This document shows, piece after piece, positions 1 through 5,353 of a DNA stretch of 6,910 nucleotides. The notes beneath the pieces are model-generated. The model did not search any database. It was not told the DNA's origin and saw only the letters and a list, made by a program, of their open reading frames with translations. Source of the DNA: Candidatus Gastranaerophilales bacterium (GTDB lineage Bacteria > Cyanobacteriota > Vampirovibrionia > Gastranaerophilales > Gastranaerophilaceae); assembly GCA_910587245.1 (NCBI GenBank), contig CAJULX010000049.1:1-6910 (forward strand), read 5' to 3'. Made by a program: the position numbers and the translations under genes. Within the stretch, counting starts at the first letter, position 1; every line of letters begins with the position of its first letter.

Positions 1-30
1 ATAGTTTCTCTTGCGCCGGAAGTTATTTAA
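1..30 (+). CDS. rplN: 50S ribosomal protein L14, C-terminal end only (partial)
   Basis: Reading frame 1 from the first base translates as IVSLAPEVI followed by TAA at 28-30. This matches the highly conserved C-terminus of bacterial L14, which ends in (K)IVSLAPEVL. L14 is a large-subunit protein at the subunit interface. Its gene precedes rplX in the spc operon, which fits the next gene here, whose start lies 14 nt downstream. Only nine residues are visible, so the call rests on this C-terminal signature plus gene order. It is too short to appear as an open reading frame of normal size. Confidence 0.88.
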   Translation: MVSLAPEVI

Positions 31-44
31 TATAAAAGGAACAA

Positions 45-389
45 ATGAAAATGGCAAAGTCAGAAGAAAAGAAAATTCATACAAAAGTGGGTGACAGAGT
101 AATTGTTACCTCCGGACGCGATAAAGGCAAAGTGGGCAACGTTAAAGAAGTTGATACCAAAAAAGGCGAAGTACTTGTTGAAGGTGTTAACATGGTAACA
201 AAAGCTCAAAAAGCTAACCCTATGGCAGGAATTCAAGGCGGACTCGTTAAAAAAGAAGCTTTTATGGATTCAAGCAAAGTTATGGTTTACTGCCCCTCTT
301 GCGAAAAAGCTACAAGAGTAAAACATGAAATTAAAGACGGCAAAAAAATTCGCGTTTGCAAAAAATGCAGCGAATCATTAGATGTATAA
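45..389 (+). CDS. rplX: 50S ribosomal protein L24
   Basis: L24 is an early-assembly large-subunit protein that binds 23S rRNA domain I. The 114-residue product has the KOW motif near residues 16-36 (VGDRVIVTSGRDKGKVGNV), the NMVTKAQKANP block and a C-terminal tail. That tail holds two CxxC pairs, CPSC and CKKC, separated by about 20 residues and resembling a zinc ribbon; such pairs occur in many but not all bacterial L24 proteins. A purine-rich site AAAGGA at 35-40 lies 4 nt before ATG 45 and 10 nt before an in-frame ATG at 51. The second start (MAKSEEKK) is therefore equally plausible and would shorten the protein by two residues. The gene sits between rplN and rplE as in the standard spc operon. 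Confidence 0.97.
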   Translation: MKMAKSEEKKIHTKVGDRVIVTSGRDKGKVGNVKEVDTKKGEVLVEGVNMVTKAQKANPMAGIQGGLVKKEAFMDSSKVMVYCPSCEKATRVKHEIKDGKKIRVCKKCSESLDV

Positions 390-405
390 TTTAAGAGCAT
401 AAGCA

Positions 406-454
406 TTGAAATTTGACAGGCTCGCCGAACTTATTCAATAGAGCAGAATTTCAA
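406..454 (+). promoter_or_regulatory. Stem-loop in the rplX-rplE gap, candidate regulatory RNA site
   Basis: The 87-nt gap between rplX and rplE holds an 8-bp perfect inverted repeat, TTGAAATT at 406-413 and AATTTCAA at 447-454. Inside it is a second 4-bp stem, GCTC 420-423 with GAGC 441-444, across an asymmetric internal loop. The structure ends just before the rplE ribosome-binding site (AAAGG, 462-466). In E. coli the S8 repressor site of the spc mRNA lies at this same rplX-rplE junction. Position and shape make an S8-type site conceivable, but I did not establish the S8 recognition core. Confidence 0.4.
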
Positions 455-476
455 AGGCTAGAAAGGTAAAAATAAA

Positions 477-1034
477 ATGTCAGCTCAAAAAACAACTGAT
501 TTAAAAGCAAAATATCAAGATCAAATCAGAAAACAATTAAAAGAAGAATTTAAATTAACAAATGAAATGCAAATTCCAAGATTGCATAAAATTGTTATCA
601 ATATGGGTGTGGGCGAAGCTTCGCACAATTCAAAACTGGCTGAAGCAATTGTAGCTCAATTAACAAAAATTGCAGGTCAAAAAGCTTTGGTTACAAAAGC
701 TAAAAAATCAATCGCATCATACAAATTAAGAGAAGGTATGCCGGTTGGTTCAATGGTAACGCTCAGAGGCGAGAGAATGTATGATTTCTTCCAGAAGCTC
801 GTTTGCGTTGTACTTCCCAGAATTCGTGACTTTAGAGGGGTATCAGGCAAGAGCTTTGATGGCAGAGGAAACTATACTTTTGGTTTGAAAGAACAAGCTT
901 TATTCCCTGAAATTCACTACGAAGAAGTGGATATTGTTAAGGGTATGAATATTTCTATAATTACAACGGCGCCCAATGATGAAATGGCAAAAAGCCTGCT
1001 TGCTCATTTAGGTATGCCCTTTAAAAAACATTAA
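477..1034 (+). CDS. rplE: 50S ribosomal protein L5
   Basis: L5 binds 5S rRNA and forms part of the central protuberance, contacting the P-site tRNA. The 185-residue product is close to the usual 178-180. It carries the family hallmarks: IPRLHKIVINMGVGEA near residue 33, the KAKKSIASYKLREGMPVG block near 75-92, and the block from LRGERMYDFFQKL through RDFRGVSGKSFDGRGNYTFG to LFPEI near 97-146. The start at 477 is supported by AAAGG at 462-466, 10 nt upstream. The stop is followed after 19 nt by rpsN, so the two are almost certainly co-transcribed and perhaps translationally coupled. Confidence 0.97.
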   Translation: MSAQKTTDLKAKYQDQIRKQLKEEFKLTNEMQIPRLHKIVINMGVGEASHNSKLAEAIVAQLTKIAGQKALVTKAKKSIASYKLREGMPVGSMVTLRGERMYDFFQKLVCVVLPRIRDFRGVSGKSFDGRGNYTFGLKEQALFPEIHYEEVDIVKGMNISIITTAPNDEMAKSLLAHLGMPFKKH

Positions 1035-1053
1035 TCAAAGGAGAATGTAAATA

Positions 1054-1260
1054 ATGGCTAAAAAAGCAATGATAAACAAAGAAGCAACTCGTGAAATGCT
1101 TGCCGCTAAAGGAAAATATCCTACAGTAAGACTTCACAACAGATGCTCTATCTGCGGCAGACCCCACGGGTTCCACAGAGATTTCGGCCTTTGCAGAATT
1201 CACTTAAGAGAATTTGCACACAGAGGTTTATTGCCGGGCGTTACAAAAGCTTCTTGGTAA
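1054..1260 (+). CDS. rpsN: 30S ribosomal protein S14, short zinc (type Z) form with a CCCH site
   Basis: S14 helps assemble the 30S head. The 68-residue product is the short zinc-type form, slightly longer than the usual 61. The zinc motif is C31-x2-C34-x12-C47-x2-H50, so the fourth ligand position is His instead of the usual Cys. The C-terminal half (RLHNRC, GRPHGF, RDFGL, REFAHRGLLPGVTKASW) resembles the long cyanobacterial S14 more than Firmicute type Z proteins, as judged from memory of those families. The start follows AAAGGAG at 1037-1043 with 10-nt spacing. It lies 19 nt after rplE and is the last gene before an intrinsic terminator, so it probably ends the upstream transcription unit. 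The symbol rpsZ is also used for this form. Confidence 0.95.
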   Translation: MAKKAMINKEATREMLAAKGKYPTVRLHNRCSICGRPHGFHRDFGLCRIHLREFAHRGLLPGVTKASW

Positions 1261-1277
1261 GAAATTTAAAATATATT

Positions 1278-1311
1278 AAAATGCACACCTTGTTTTAATG
1301 GTGTGCATTTT
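1278..1311 (+). terminator. Intrinsic terminator after rpsN
   Basis: A perfect 12-bp inverted repeat, AAAATGCACACC at 1278-1289 and GGTGTGCATTTT at 1300-1311, encloses a 10-nt loop. The right arm runs into a T-rich tail (GTTGTTTTATA). The structure lies 17 nt after the rpsN stop, which is the classic placement for rho-independent termination. It is unexpected in the middle of a ribosomal-protein operon, because rpsH normally follows rpsN on the same transcript. Confidence 0.85.
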
Positions 1312-1350
1312 GTTGTTTTATAAAGAAAAATTAACTTTTTTAATAAAAGT

Positions 1351-1379
1351 TTGCAATGTTTTTTTGTTTTATATATTAT
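1351..1379 (+). promoter_or_regulatory. Sigma-70-type promoter driving rpsH-rplF-rplR
   Basis: A -35 element TTGCAA (1351-1356) is separated by 17 bp from a -10 element TATTAT (1374-1379). The surroundings are very AT-rich, including T runs in the spacer. Transcription would start near 1386 and give an rpsH leader of about 89 nt. The location directly after the rpsN terminator strengthens the call. The leader start also contains a weak 6-bp stem, TTGCGC 1385-1390 with GTGCAA 1402-1407. Confidence 0.72.
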
Positions 1380-1424
1380 TATCTTTGCGCGGGTTTATCC
1401 TGTGCAATAGATATTACTAAACTA

Positions 1425-1452
1425 CAAGGCTGAACGATATTTTCGGGTCTTG
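1425..1452 (+). promoter_or_regulatory. Leader stem-loop just upstream of the rpsH ribosome-binding site
   Basis: Bases 1425-1434 (CAAGGCTGAA) pair with 1442-1452, leaving one bulged G at 1445 and a 7-nt loop. The stem includes two G-U pairs. It ends 5 nt before the AGAAAGGA Shine-Dalgarno at 1458-1465. A stem in this position could serve autogenous control by S8, which represses the spc operon in E. coli, but the binding core was not identified. Confidence 0.38.
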
Positions 1453-1474
1453 CAAGTAGAAAGGAAAATTAAAT

Positions 1475-1870
1475 ATGACAGTTACAGATCCTATCGCAGA
1501 TTTGCTCACAAGAATCAGAAACGCTAACACCGTTCGTCATTCAAATGTTGAGATTCCTGCTTCAAATTTAAAGGTTGAACTTGTTAAACTTCTTCGTGAA
1601 GAAGGCTTCATTGCAGGTTATACCGTTAAAGAAAAAGACAACTTTAAAGTTATTGATGTTGAATTAAAATACAATAACAATAAACCTGTTATTACAGGCT
1701 TAAAAAGAGTATCAACACCGGGTTTGAGAACTTATTCAAAAGCTAAAAACCTGCCCAGAGTATTTGACGGTTTAGGAATTGCCGTTGTTTCAACAAGCAA
1801 AGGCTTATTGACAGATAAAACCGCAAGAAAAGAAAATATCGGCGGTGAAGTTCTTTGCTACGTTTGGTAG
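1475..1870 (+). CDS. rpsH: 30S ribosomal protein S8
   Basis: S8 is a primary 16S rRNA-binding protein of the 30S platform (helix 21) and, in E. coli, the translational repressor of the spc operon. The 131-residue product matches the family over its whole length: MTVTDPIADLLTRIRNA at the N-terminus, VEIPASNLK, the GLKRVSTPGLRTYSKAKNLP segment, and the C-terminal STSKGLLTDKTAR block ending GGEVLCYVW. The start is supported by AGAAAGGA at 1458-1465, spaced 9 nt. It is the first gene after a terminator and promoter, which makes it head of a separate unit with rplF and rplR. That would make this gene the natural autoregulator of the unit. Confidence 0.97.
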   Translation: MTVTDPIADLLTRIRNANTVRHSNVEIPASNLKVELVKLLREEGFIAGYTVKEKDNFKVIDVELKYNNNKPVITGLKRVSTPGLRTYSKAKNLPRVFDGLGIAVVSTSKGLLTDKTARKENIGGEVLCYVW

Positions 1871-1920
1871 TATAGGTTTTGCGTTTTAAAGCGCATCTTA
1901 AATAAATGGGTTGATTTGGT

Positions 1921-1957
1921 GTTTCTTTATGTGCTTTATGCGGTGCATAAAAGAAAC
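1921..1957 (+). promoter_or_regulatory. Stem-loop A in the rpsH-rplF gap
   Basis: GTTTCTTTATG at 1921-1931 pairs with CATAAAAGAAAC at 1946-1957, with a single bulged A. Three further pairs, two of them G-U, close an 8-nt loop. No T run follows, so it does not look like a terminator. A 5-bp hairpin (AAGCG 1961-1965 with CGCTT 1970-1974) follows directly. The gap from 1871 to 2069 (199 nt) holds no supported gene. The role could be mRNA processing, stability or regulation. Confidence 0.4.
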
Positions 1958-1985
1958 CCGAAGCGTTCCCGCTTAATACACAAGT

Positions 1986-2048
1986 GCGTGGCGTGGTGTT
2001 TCAGACGAAAATTTAATTGTTGTTTCCGTCTTGCACACCGGCTCACGC
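1986..2048 (+). promoter_or_regulatory. Stem-loop B: long interrupted hairpin just upstream of the rplF ribosome-binding site
   Basis: Three nested stems line up: GCGTG 1986-1990 with CACGC 2044-2048, GGTGT 1995-1999 with ACACC 2035-2039, and AGACG 2003-2007 with CGTCT 2027-2031. They are separated by small internal loops. The hairpin ends 7 nt before the AAGGAG Shine-Dalgarno at 2056-2061. Three collinear stems are more than expected from local composition, so a real RNA structure is likely. Its function is unknown. Confidence 0.45.
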
Positions 2049-2069
2049 GAAGCAAAAGGAGAAAACAAA

Positions 2070-2609
2070 ATGTCAAGAATCGGTAAATTACCTGTTGAAA
2101 TCCCATCAGGGGTGGAAGTAAAGGTAGAAAACAATGTAGTAACCGCAAAAGGCCCCAAAGGCACAGAATCTGTTGAAATCAGACATGAAATTGAAGTTAA
2201 GGTTGACGGAAATCATGTAATTTTAACAAGAAAAAATGATGACAGAAAATCACGTTCATTACATGGTCTTTCAAGAACTCTTGTTCAAAACGTTATAACA
2301 GGCGTTAAAGACGGTTTTGAAAAGAAACTTGAAATCCAGGGTGTTGGTTACAGAGCTCAAATGCAAGGTACATCAATTAATTTACAATTAGGTTATTCAC
2401 ACCCGATTGTAATTGAACCGCCTAAAGGTATTACAATTGCTGTTGAAGCTAACACAAAAATCACCGTTACAGGTACAAATAAACAGGCTGTAGGCGATAT
2501 TGCAGCGCTTATTCGTTCTAAACGTGCACCTGAAGTATACAAAGGCAAGGGTGTAAGATATGAAGGTGAATACGTAAGACGTAAAGCCGGTAAAGCAGGT
2601 AAAAAGTAA
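2070..2609 (+). CDS. rplF: 50S ribosomal protein L6
   Basis: L6 binds 23S rRNA near the sarcin-ricin loop and the GTPase centre. The true start is ATG 2070 (MSRIGKLPVEIPSGVEV), which has AAGGAG at 2056-2061 with 8-nt spacing. A longer in-frame reading from TTG 2031 would add 13 residues unlike any L6 and would run through stem-loop B. The resulting 179 residues match the family length. Conserved parts include VTAKGPKG, SLHGLSRTLVQNVITGV, the VGYRAQMQG segment, LGYSHP and the C-terminal signature YKGKGVRYEGEYVRRKAGK. The gene lies 199 nt after rpsH, a long gap for this operon, and 77 nt before rplR. Confidence 0.97.
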   Translation: MSRIGKLPVEIPSGVEVKVENNVVTAKGPKGTESVEIRHEIEVKVDGNHVILTRKNDDRKSRSLHGLSRTLVQNVITGVKDGFEKKLEIQGVGYRAQMQGTSINLQLGYSHPIVIEPPKGITIAVEANTKITVTGTNKQAVGDIAALIRSKRAPEVYKGKGVRYEGEYVRRKAGKAGKK

Positions 2610-2631
2610 TAAGTAACAAATAGTTAAATTG

Positions 2632-2671
2632 CCCGTTTGAATCCCGCTTGTAATTAAAGACGGGGTTTGGG
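2632..2671 (+). promoter_or_regulatory. Stem-loop upstream of the rplR ribosome-binding site
   Basis: Bases 2639-2646 (GAATCCCG) pair with 2661-2668 (CGGGGTTT) through eight pairs including two G-U. After a 4-nt bulge the stem extends with CCC 2632-2634 on GGG 2669-2671. It ends just before the purine-rich Shine-Dalgarno at 2674-2679. No T run follows, so a terminator is unlikely. This gap therefore also places a GC-containing hairpin directly 5' of a ribosome-binding site. Confidence 0.4.
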
Positions 2672-2686
2672 TGAAAGGAAATAAAA

Positions 2687-3055
2687 ATGATTAAATTAGT
2701 AAACAGAAAAGAACAAACAAGAAAAAGACACAGAAGAGTAAGAACAAAAATTTCAGGCACTGCAAGCTGCCCCCGTTTGGCGGTTTACAGAAGCATTAAA
2801 CATATTTATGCTCAATTAATTGATGATGTAAACAGCGTAACTCTTGCTGCCTCTTCATCTGATGCAAAAGATTTAAGAGATAAATTATCTCATGGCGGAA
2901 ATATTGATGCTGCTAAGGTTGTTGGTGAAGATATCGCTAAAAAAGCTCTTGCAAAGGATATTAAAGAATGCGTTTTTGACAGAGGCGGATTTTTATTCCA
3001 TGGCAGAATTCAAGCTTTAGCTGATGCCGCAAGAGAAGCAGGTCTTGATTTCTAG
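2687..3055 (+). CDS. rplR: 50S ribosomal protein L18
   Basis: L18 binds 5S rRNA with L5 and anchors it in the central protuberance. The 122-residue product shows the family pattern: a basic N-terminus (RKRHRRVRTKISGT), PRLAVYRSIKHIYAQLIDD near residues 30-50, a central region with ASSSDAKDL, and the conserved C-terminus VFDRGGFLFHGRIQALADAAREAGLDF. The start ATG 2687 follows AAAGGA at 2674-2679. It is the last ribosomal gene here: a terminator begins 29 nt after the stop, and rpsE, which normally follows rplR, is absent. Confidence 0.97.
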   Translation: MIKLVNRKEQTRKRHRRVRTKISGTASCPRLAVYRSIKHIYAQLIDDVNSVTLAASSSDAKDLRDKLSHGGNIDAAKVVGEDIAKKALAKDIKECVFDRGGFLFHGRIQALADAAREAGLDF

Positions 3056-3084
3056 TTTGAAGTCTTATTATAAAACATAAAATT

Positions 3085-3122
3085 CTAAAACGCTCTTTTT
3101 CCTTGCGAGAAGGGCGTTTTAG
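3085..3122 (+). terminator. Intrinsic terminator after rplR
   Basis: CTAAAACGC at 3085-3093 pairs perfectly with GCGTTTTAG at 3114-3122. Pairing continues inward through 3094-3099 with 3108-3113, using G-U pairs, to give a stem of about 15 bp. The A run in the left arm and T run in the right arm are typical of rho-independent terminators. The downstream tail is AT-rich but not a clean T tract. It closes the rpsH-rplF-rplR unit. Confidence 0.75.
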
Positions 3123-3129
3123 ATATGTA

Positions 3130-3157
3130 TTGCACAATAAAATTTTTCTTATAGAAT
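3130..3157 (+). promoter_or_regulatory. Candidate promoter for the PBP1A gene
   Basis: TTGCAC at 3130-3135 and TAGAAT at 3152-3157 are spaced by 16 bp and lie directly after the rplR terminator. The predicted start point, about 7 nt past the -10, falls at or next to the A of ATG 3164. The -10 match is moderate, so the element could be fortuitous. The neighbouring TATAGA at 3150-3155 has a poorer spacing of 14 bp. Confidence 0.45.
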
Positions 3158-3163
3158 AACAGT

Positions 3164-5347
3164 ATGGGAAACGTGAGAAGTAGAAGAGCAAAGAATAATA
3201 AAAAAAAGAAAAAGGGAAATATTTTTCTCTATCTTTTGATGATGGCGGCATCTGCAGTACTTGCTGCGGTTGCGGCTTTTAATCTTTATCTTGCTTCGCT
3301 TCCTCCAATCAGCAATTTTGAAGATATTAAACCGAATCCCGTTACTTCAATTTATTCTTCAGACGGAGAAAATATTAAAACATTTACGGTGTTCAGGTTT
3401 GAAAAAGTTTCCATCAAAGACATTCCGAATAATTTAAAATATGCAATTATTGCAACCGAAGATAAAAATTTCTATCACCACAGGGGTTTTGATACCATCG
3501 GTTTATTGAGATCCGTTATTGTAAACTTAAAATCAGGTTCCGCAAAGCAGGGTGCAAGCACTATAACGCAGCAGCTTGCAAGGATTTTATTCTTATCAAA
3601 TGAAAGAACCTTTGACAGGAAAATTAAAGAATTAATCATTGCACACAGAATTGAAAAAACTATTTCAAAAGATGAAATTCTTGAAATGTATTTGAATTCC
3701 GTTTATTTAGGCTCAGGTACATATGGTGTTTTATCTGCTTCAAAAACTTATTTTAATAAAAACTTAAATGAATTAACCCTTGCGGAAGCAGCCTTAATTG
3801 CAGGGCTTCCTCAGGCACCCAGTGTTTATTCGCCTTTACAGAATCCGAAAAAATCTATAGAAAGACGTAATCAGGTTCTGAAAAGACTTTATAAAACAGG
3901 ATATATTACGCGCGAACAGTATGAAAAATCCGTTAAAGAAGAATTAAATTTGAGTAAAAAATCAAGAATGTATTCTTTCAACAAGGCGCCGTATTTTATT
4001 GATTTTGTTTTAAAAGAACTTGAATATATCGGCTTTCGTGAAGAAGATATATCACAGGGCGGCTTAAAAATTTATACCACGCTTGATTTCAGGGCGCAGG
4101 AGGCTGCGGATAACGCTATAAATAATCGTCTTGCTGCGGCAAAATTAACGGGTGATAAAACCCAGATGGCTTTGTTTTCATTCTCTCCTACAACGGGTAA
4201 GATTTTTGCTTATATAGGCGGAAAAAACTATGAAAAAAGTCAGTATGACAGAATTTTAAATGCTGTAAGACCCCCGGGGTCTTCATTTAAACCTTTTGTT
4301 TACGCAACGGCACTACAGCAGGGTGTTAAGGTTAATGACATTGTAAGTGACACCCCTGTTTCTTTTGGAAGATGGTCACCCAGAAACTATGGCGGAAAAT
4401 ACAGAGGGGCTATGCCCGTGTGGCAGGCGCTTGCTGTGTCTTCAAACGTAGTTGCGGTTAAAATGATTGAAAAAGTAGGTGTGCCGAATGTTATTGCAAC
4501 TGCAAGAGAGATGGGCATTACAACACATTTGCAATCGGATATGACAATTGCGCTCGGGTCAAACGGCGTTAAATTATATGATATGGTAATAGCGTACGGT
4601 GCTTTTGCAAACGGCGGTTTCAGGGTAAGACCTTATGCGGTTGAAAGAGTTGAAAATTCCCGCGGGGTTGTTGTTTATGAAAACCCCGGGCCAAAGAATG
4701 TTAAGGTTATAAGCTATGATACGGCTGCAGGAATGACATTTATGCTTCAAAAGGTAGTTGAAGTAGGAACGGGCCGTGCTGCAAATATCGGACGTGCGGT
4801 TGCGGGGAAAACAGGCACCACGGATGATTACAGAGATGCATGGTTTGTAGGTTATACGCCTGATGTTGTAACGGGTGTTTGGCTTGGAAACGATAATAAT
4901 TCAAAATTACCCGGTATCACGGGCGGCTTAATGCCTGCGCAGGTTTGGGCGGATTATATGAAAGTTGCGCTTCAAAACTATCCAAATTCCGTATTTGATT
5001 ATCCTAAACCCGATACCTCAGGCGGCGGTGCTGTTGTAATAACAGAGGAGCCGACCGAAAAAATGGAAGATGATGATACCGAGATAAATCTTGGCGATGA
5101 TATGCCGTCATTGCTTCCCGAAGCTTCAAAATCAGACAAAAAACAGGATGAAGAAACGGAAAAAGAGAAAAAGCGCAAAGAAAAAGATAAAGACAAGGAT
5201 AAGGACAAAGACAAGGATAAAGATAAAATAATGCAGCCCGCGCCTCCGGTTCCCGTTACTCCGAATAAACCTTTTAATACGGATGCTCCGGCACCTTCCG
5301 CGCCGAGTCCTTCAGTTGGTTCAAATGACGTACCTTTGCCGAATTAA
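3164..5347 (+). CDS. Class A penicillin-binding protein, PBP1A type (peptidoglycan glycosyltransferase/transpeptidase)
   Basis: This bifunctional enzyme polymerises lipid II into glycan strands and crosslinks them outside the membrane. Of 727 residues, 1-18 are basic and cytoplasmic and about 19-41 form a membrane anchor. The GT51 domain shows the catalytic motif EDKNFYHHRGFD (98-110, catalytic Glu99), GASTITQQLAR (130-140) and a conserved block around EMYLNSVYLGSGTYG. The transpeptidase has the active-site SxxK at S373-K376 (PPGSSFKPF), SxN at 426-428 and KTG at 549-551, so both activities look intact. The tail from about 615 is low-complexity: acidic, then Lys-Asp repeats, then Pro-rich. 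ATG 3164 has no clear Shine-Dalgarno; a GTG at 3173 is an alternative. Family names in use are ponA and mrcA. It converges on bioD across 6 nt. Confidence 0.95.
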   Translation: MGNVRSRRAKNNKKKKKGNIFLYLLMMAASAVLAAVAAFNLYLASLPPISNFEDIKPNPVTSIYSSDGENIKTFTVFRFEKVSIKDIPNNLKYAIIATEDKNFYHHRGFDTIGLLRSVIVNLKSGSAKQGASTITQQLARILFLSNERTFDRKIKELIIAHRIEKTISKDEILEMYLNSVYLGSGTYGVLSASKTYFNKNLNELTLAEAALIAGLPQAPSVYSPLQNPKKSIERRNQVLKRLYKTGYITREQYEKSVKEELNLSKKSRMYSFNKAPYFIDFVLKELEYIGFREEDISQGGLKIYTTLDFRAQEAADNAINNRLAAAKLTGDKTQMALFSFSPTTGKIFAYIGGKNYEKSQYDRILNAVRPPGSSFKPFVYATALQQGVKVNDIVSDTPVSFGRWSPRNYGGKYRGAMPVWQALAVSSNVVAVKMIEKVGVPNVIATAREMGITTHLQSDMTIALGSNGVKLYDMVIAYGAFANGGFRVRPYAVERVENSRGVVVYENPGPKNVKVISYDTAAGMTFMLQKVVEVGTGRAANIGRAVAGKTGTTDDYRDAWFVGYTPDVVTGVWLGNDNNSKLPGITGGLMPAQVWADYMKVALQNYPNSVFDYPKPDTSGGGAVVITEEPTEKMEDDDTEINLGDDMPSLLPEASKSDKKQDEETEKEKKRKEKDKDKDKDKDKDKDKIMQPAPPVPVTPNKPFNTDAPAPSAPSPSVGSNDVPLPN
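5183..5227 (+). repeat. In-frame hexanucleotide repeat encoding Lys-Asp (KD)7K in the PBP1A tail
   Basis: Codons 674-688 alternate AAA/AAG with GAT/GAC and encode seven KD pairs and a final Lys. Synonymous changes make the DNA repeat imperfect while the protein repeat is perfect, which suggests that the amino-acid pattern is under selection. It is preceded by a further Glu/Lys-rich stretch at 663-673. Unit gain or loss in steps of 6 bp would keep the frame. Confidence 0.85.
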
Positions 5348-5353
5348 TTAAGG

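Noticed and set aside
413..441. Possible promoter in the rplX-rplE gap from a perfect TTGACA at 413-418
   Set aside because: No acceptable -10 lies at 16-18 bp (TCAATA and CAATAG match poorly), and the hexamer overlaps the stem-loop.
2031..2069. In-frame TTG start extending L6 by 13 residues
   Set aside because: The added residues do not resemble L6, lie within a predicted hairpin, and ATG 2070 has a well-spaced AAGGAG.
1936..2164. Two minus-strand open frames spanning the rpsH-rplF gap
   Set aside because: Both run antisense into rplF, lack plausible start signals and read as low-quality shadow protein.
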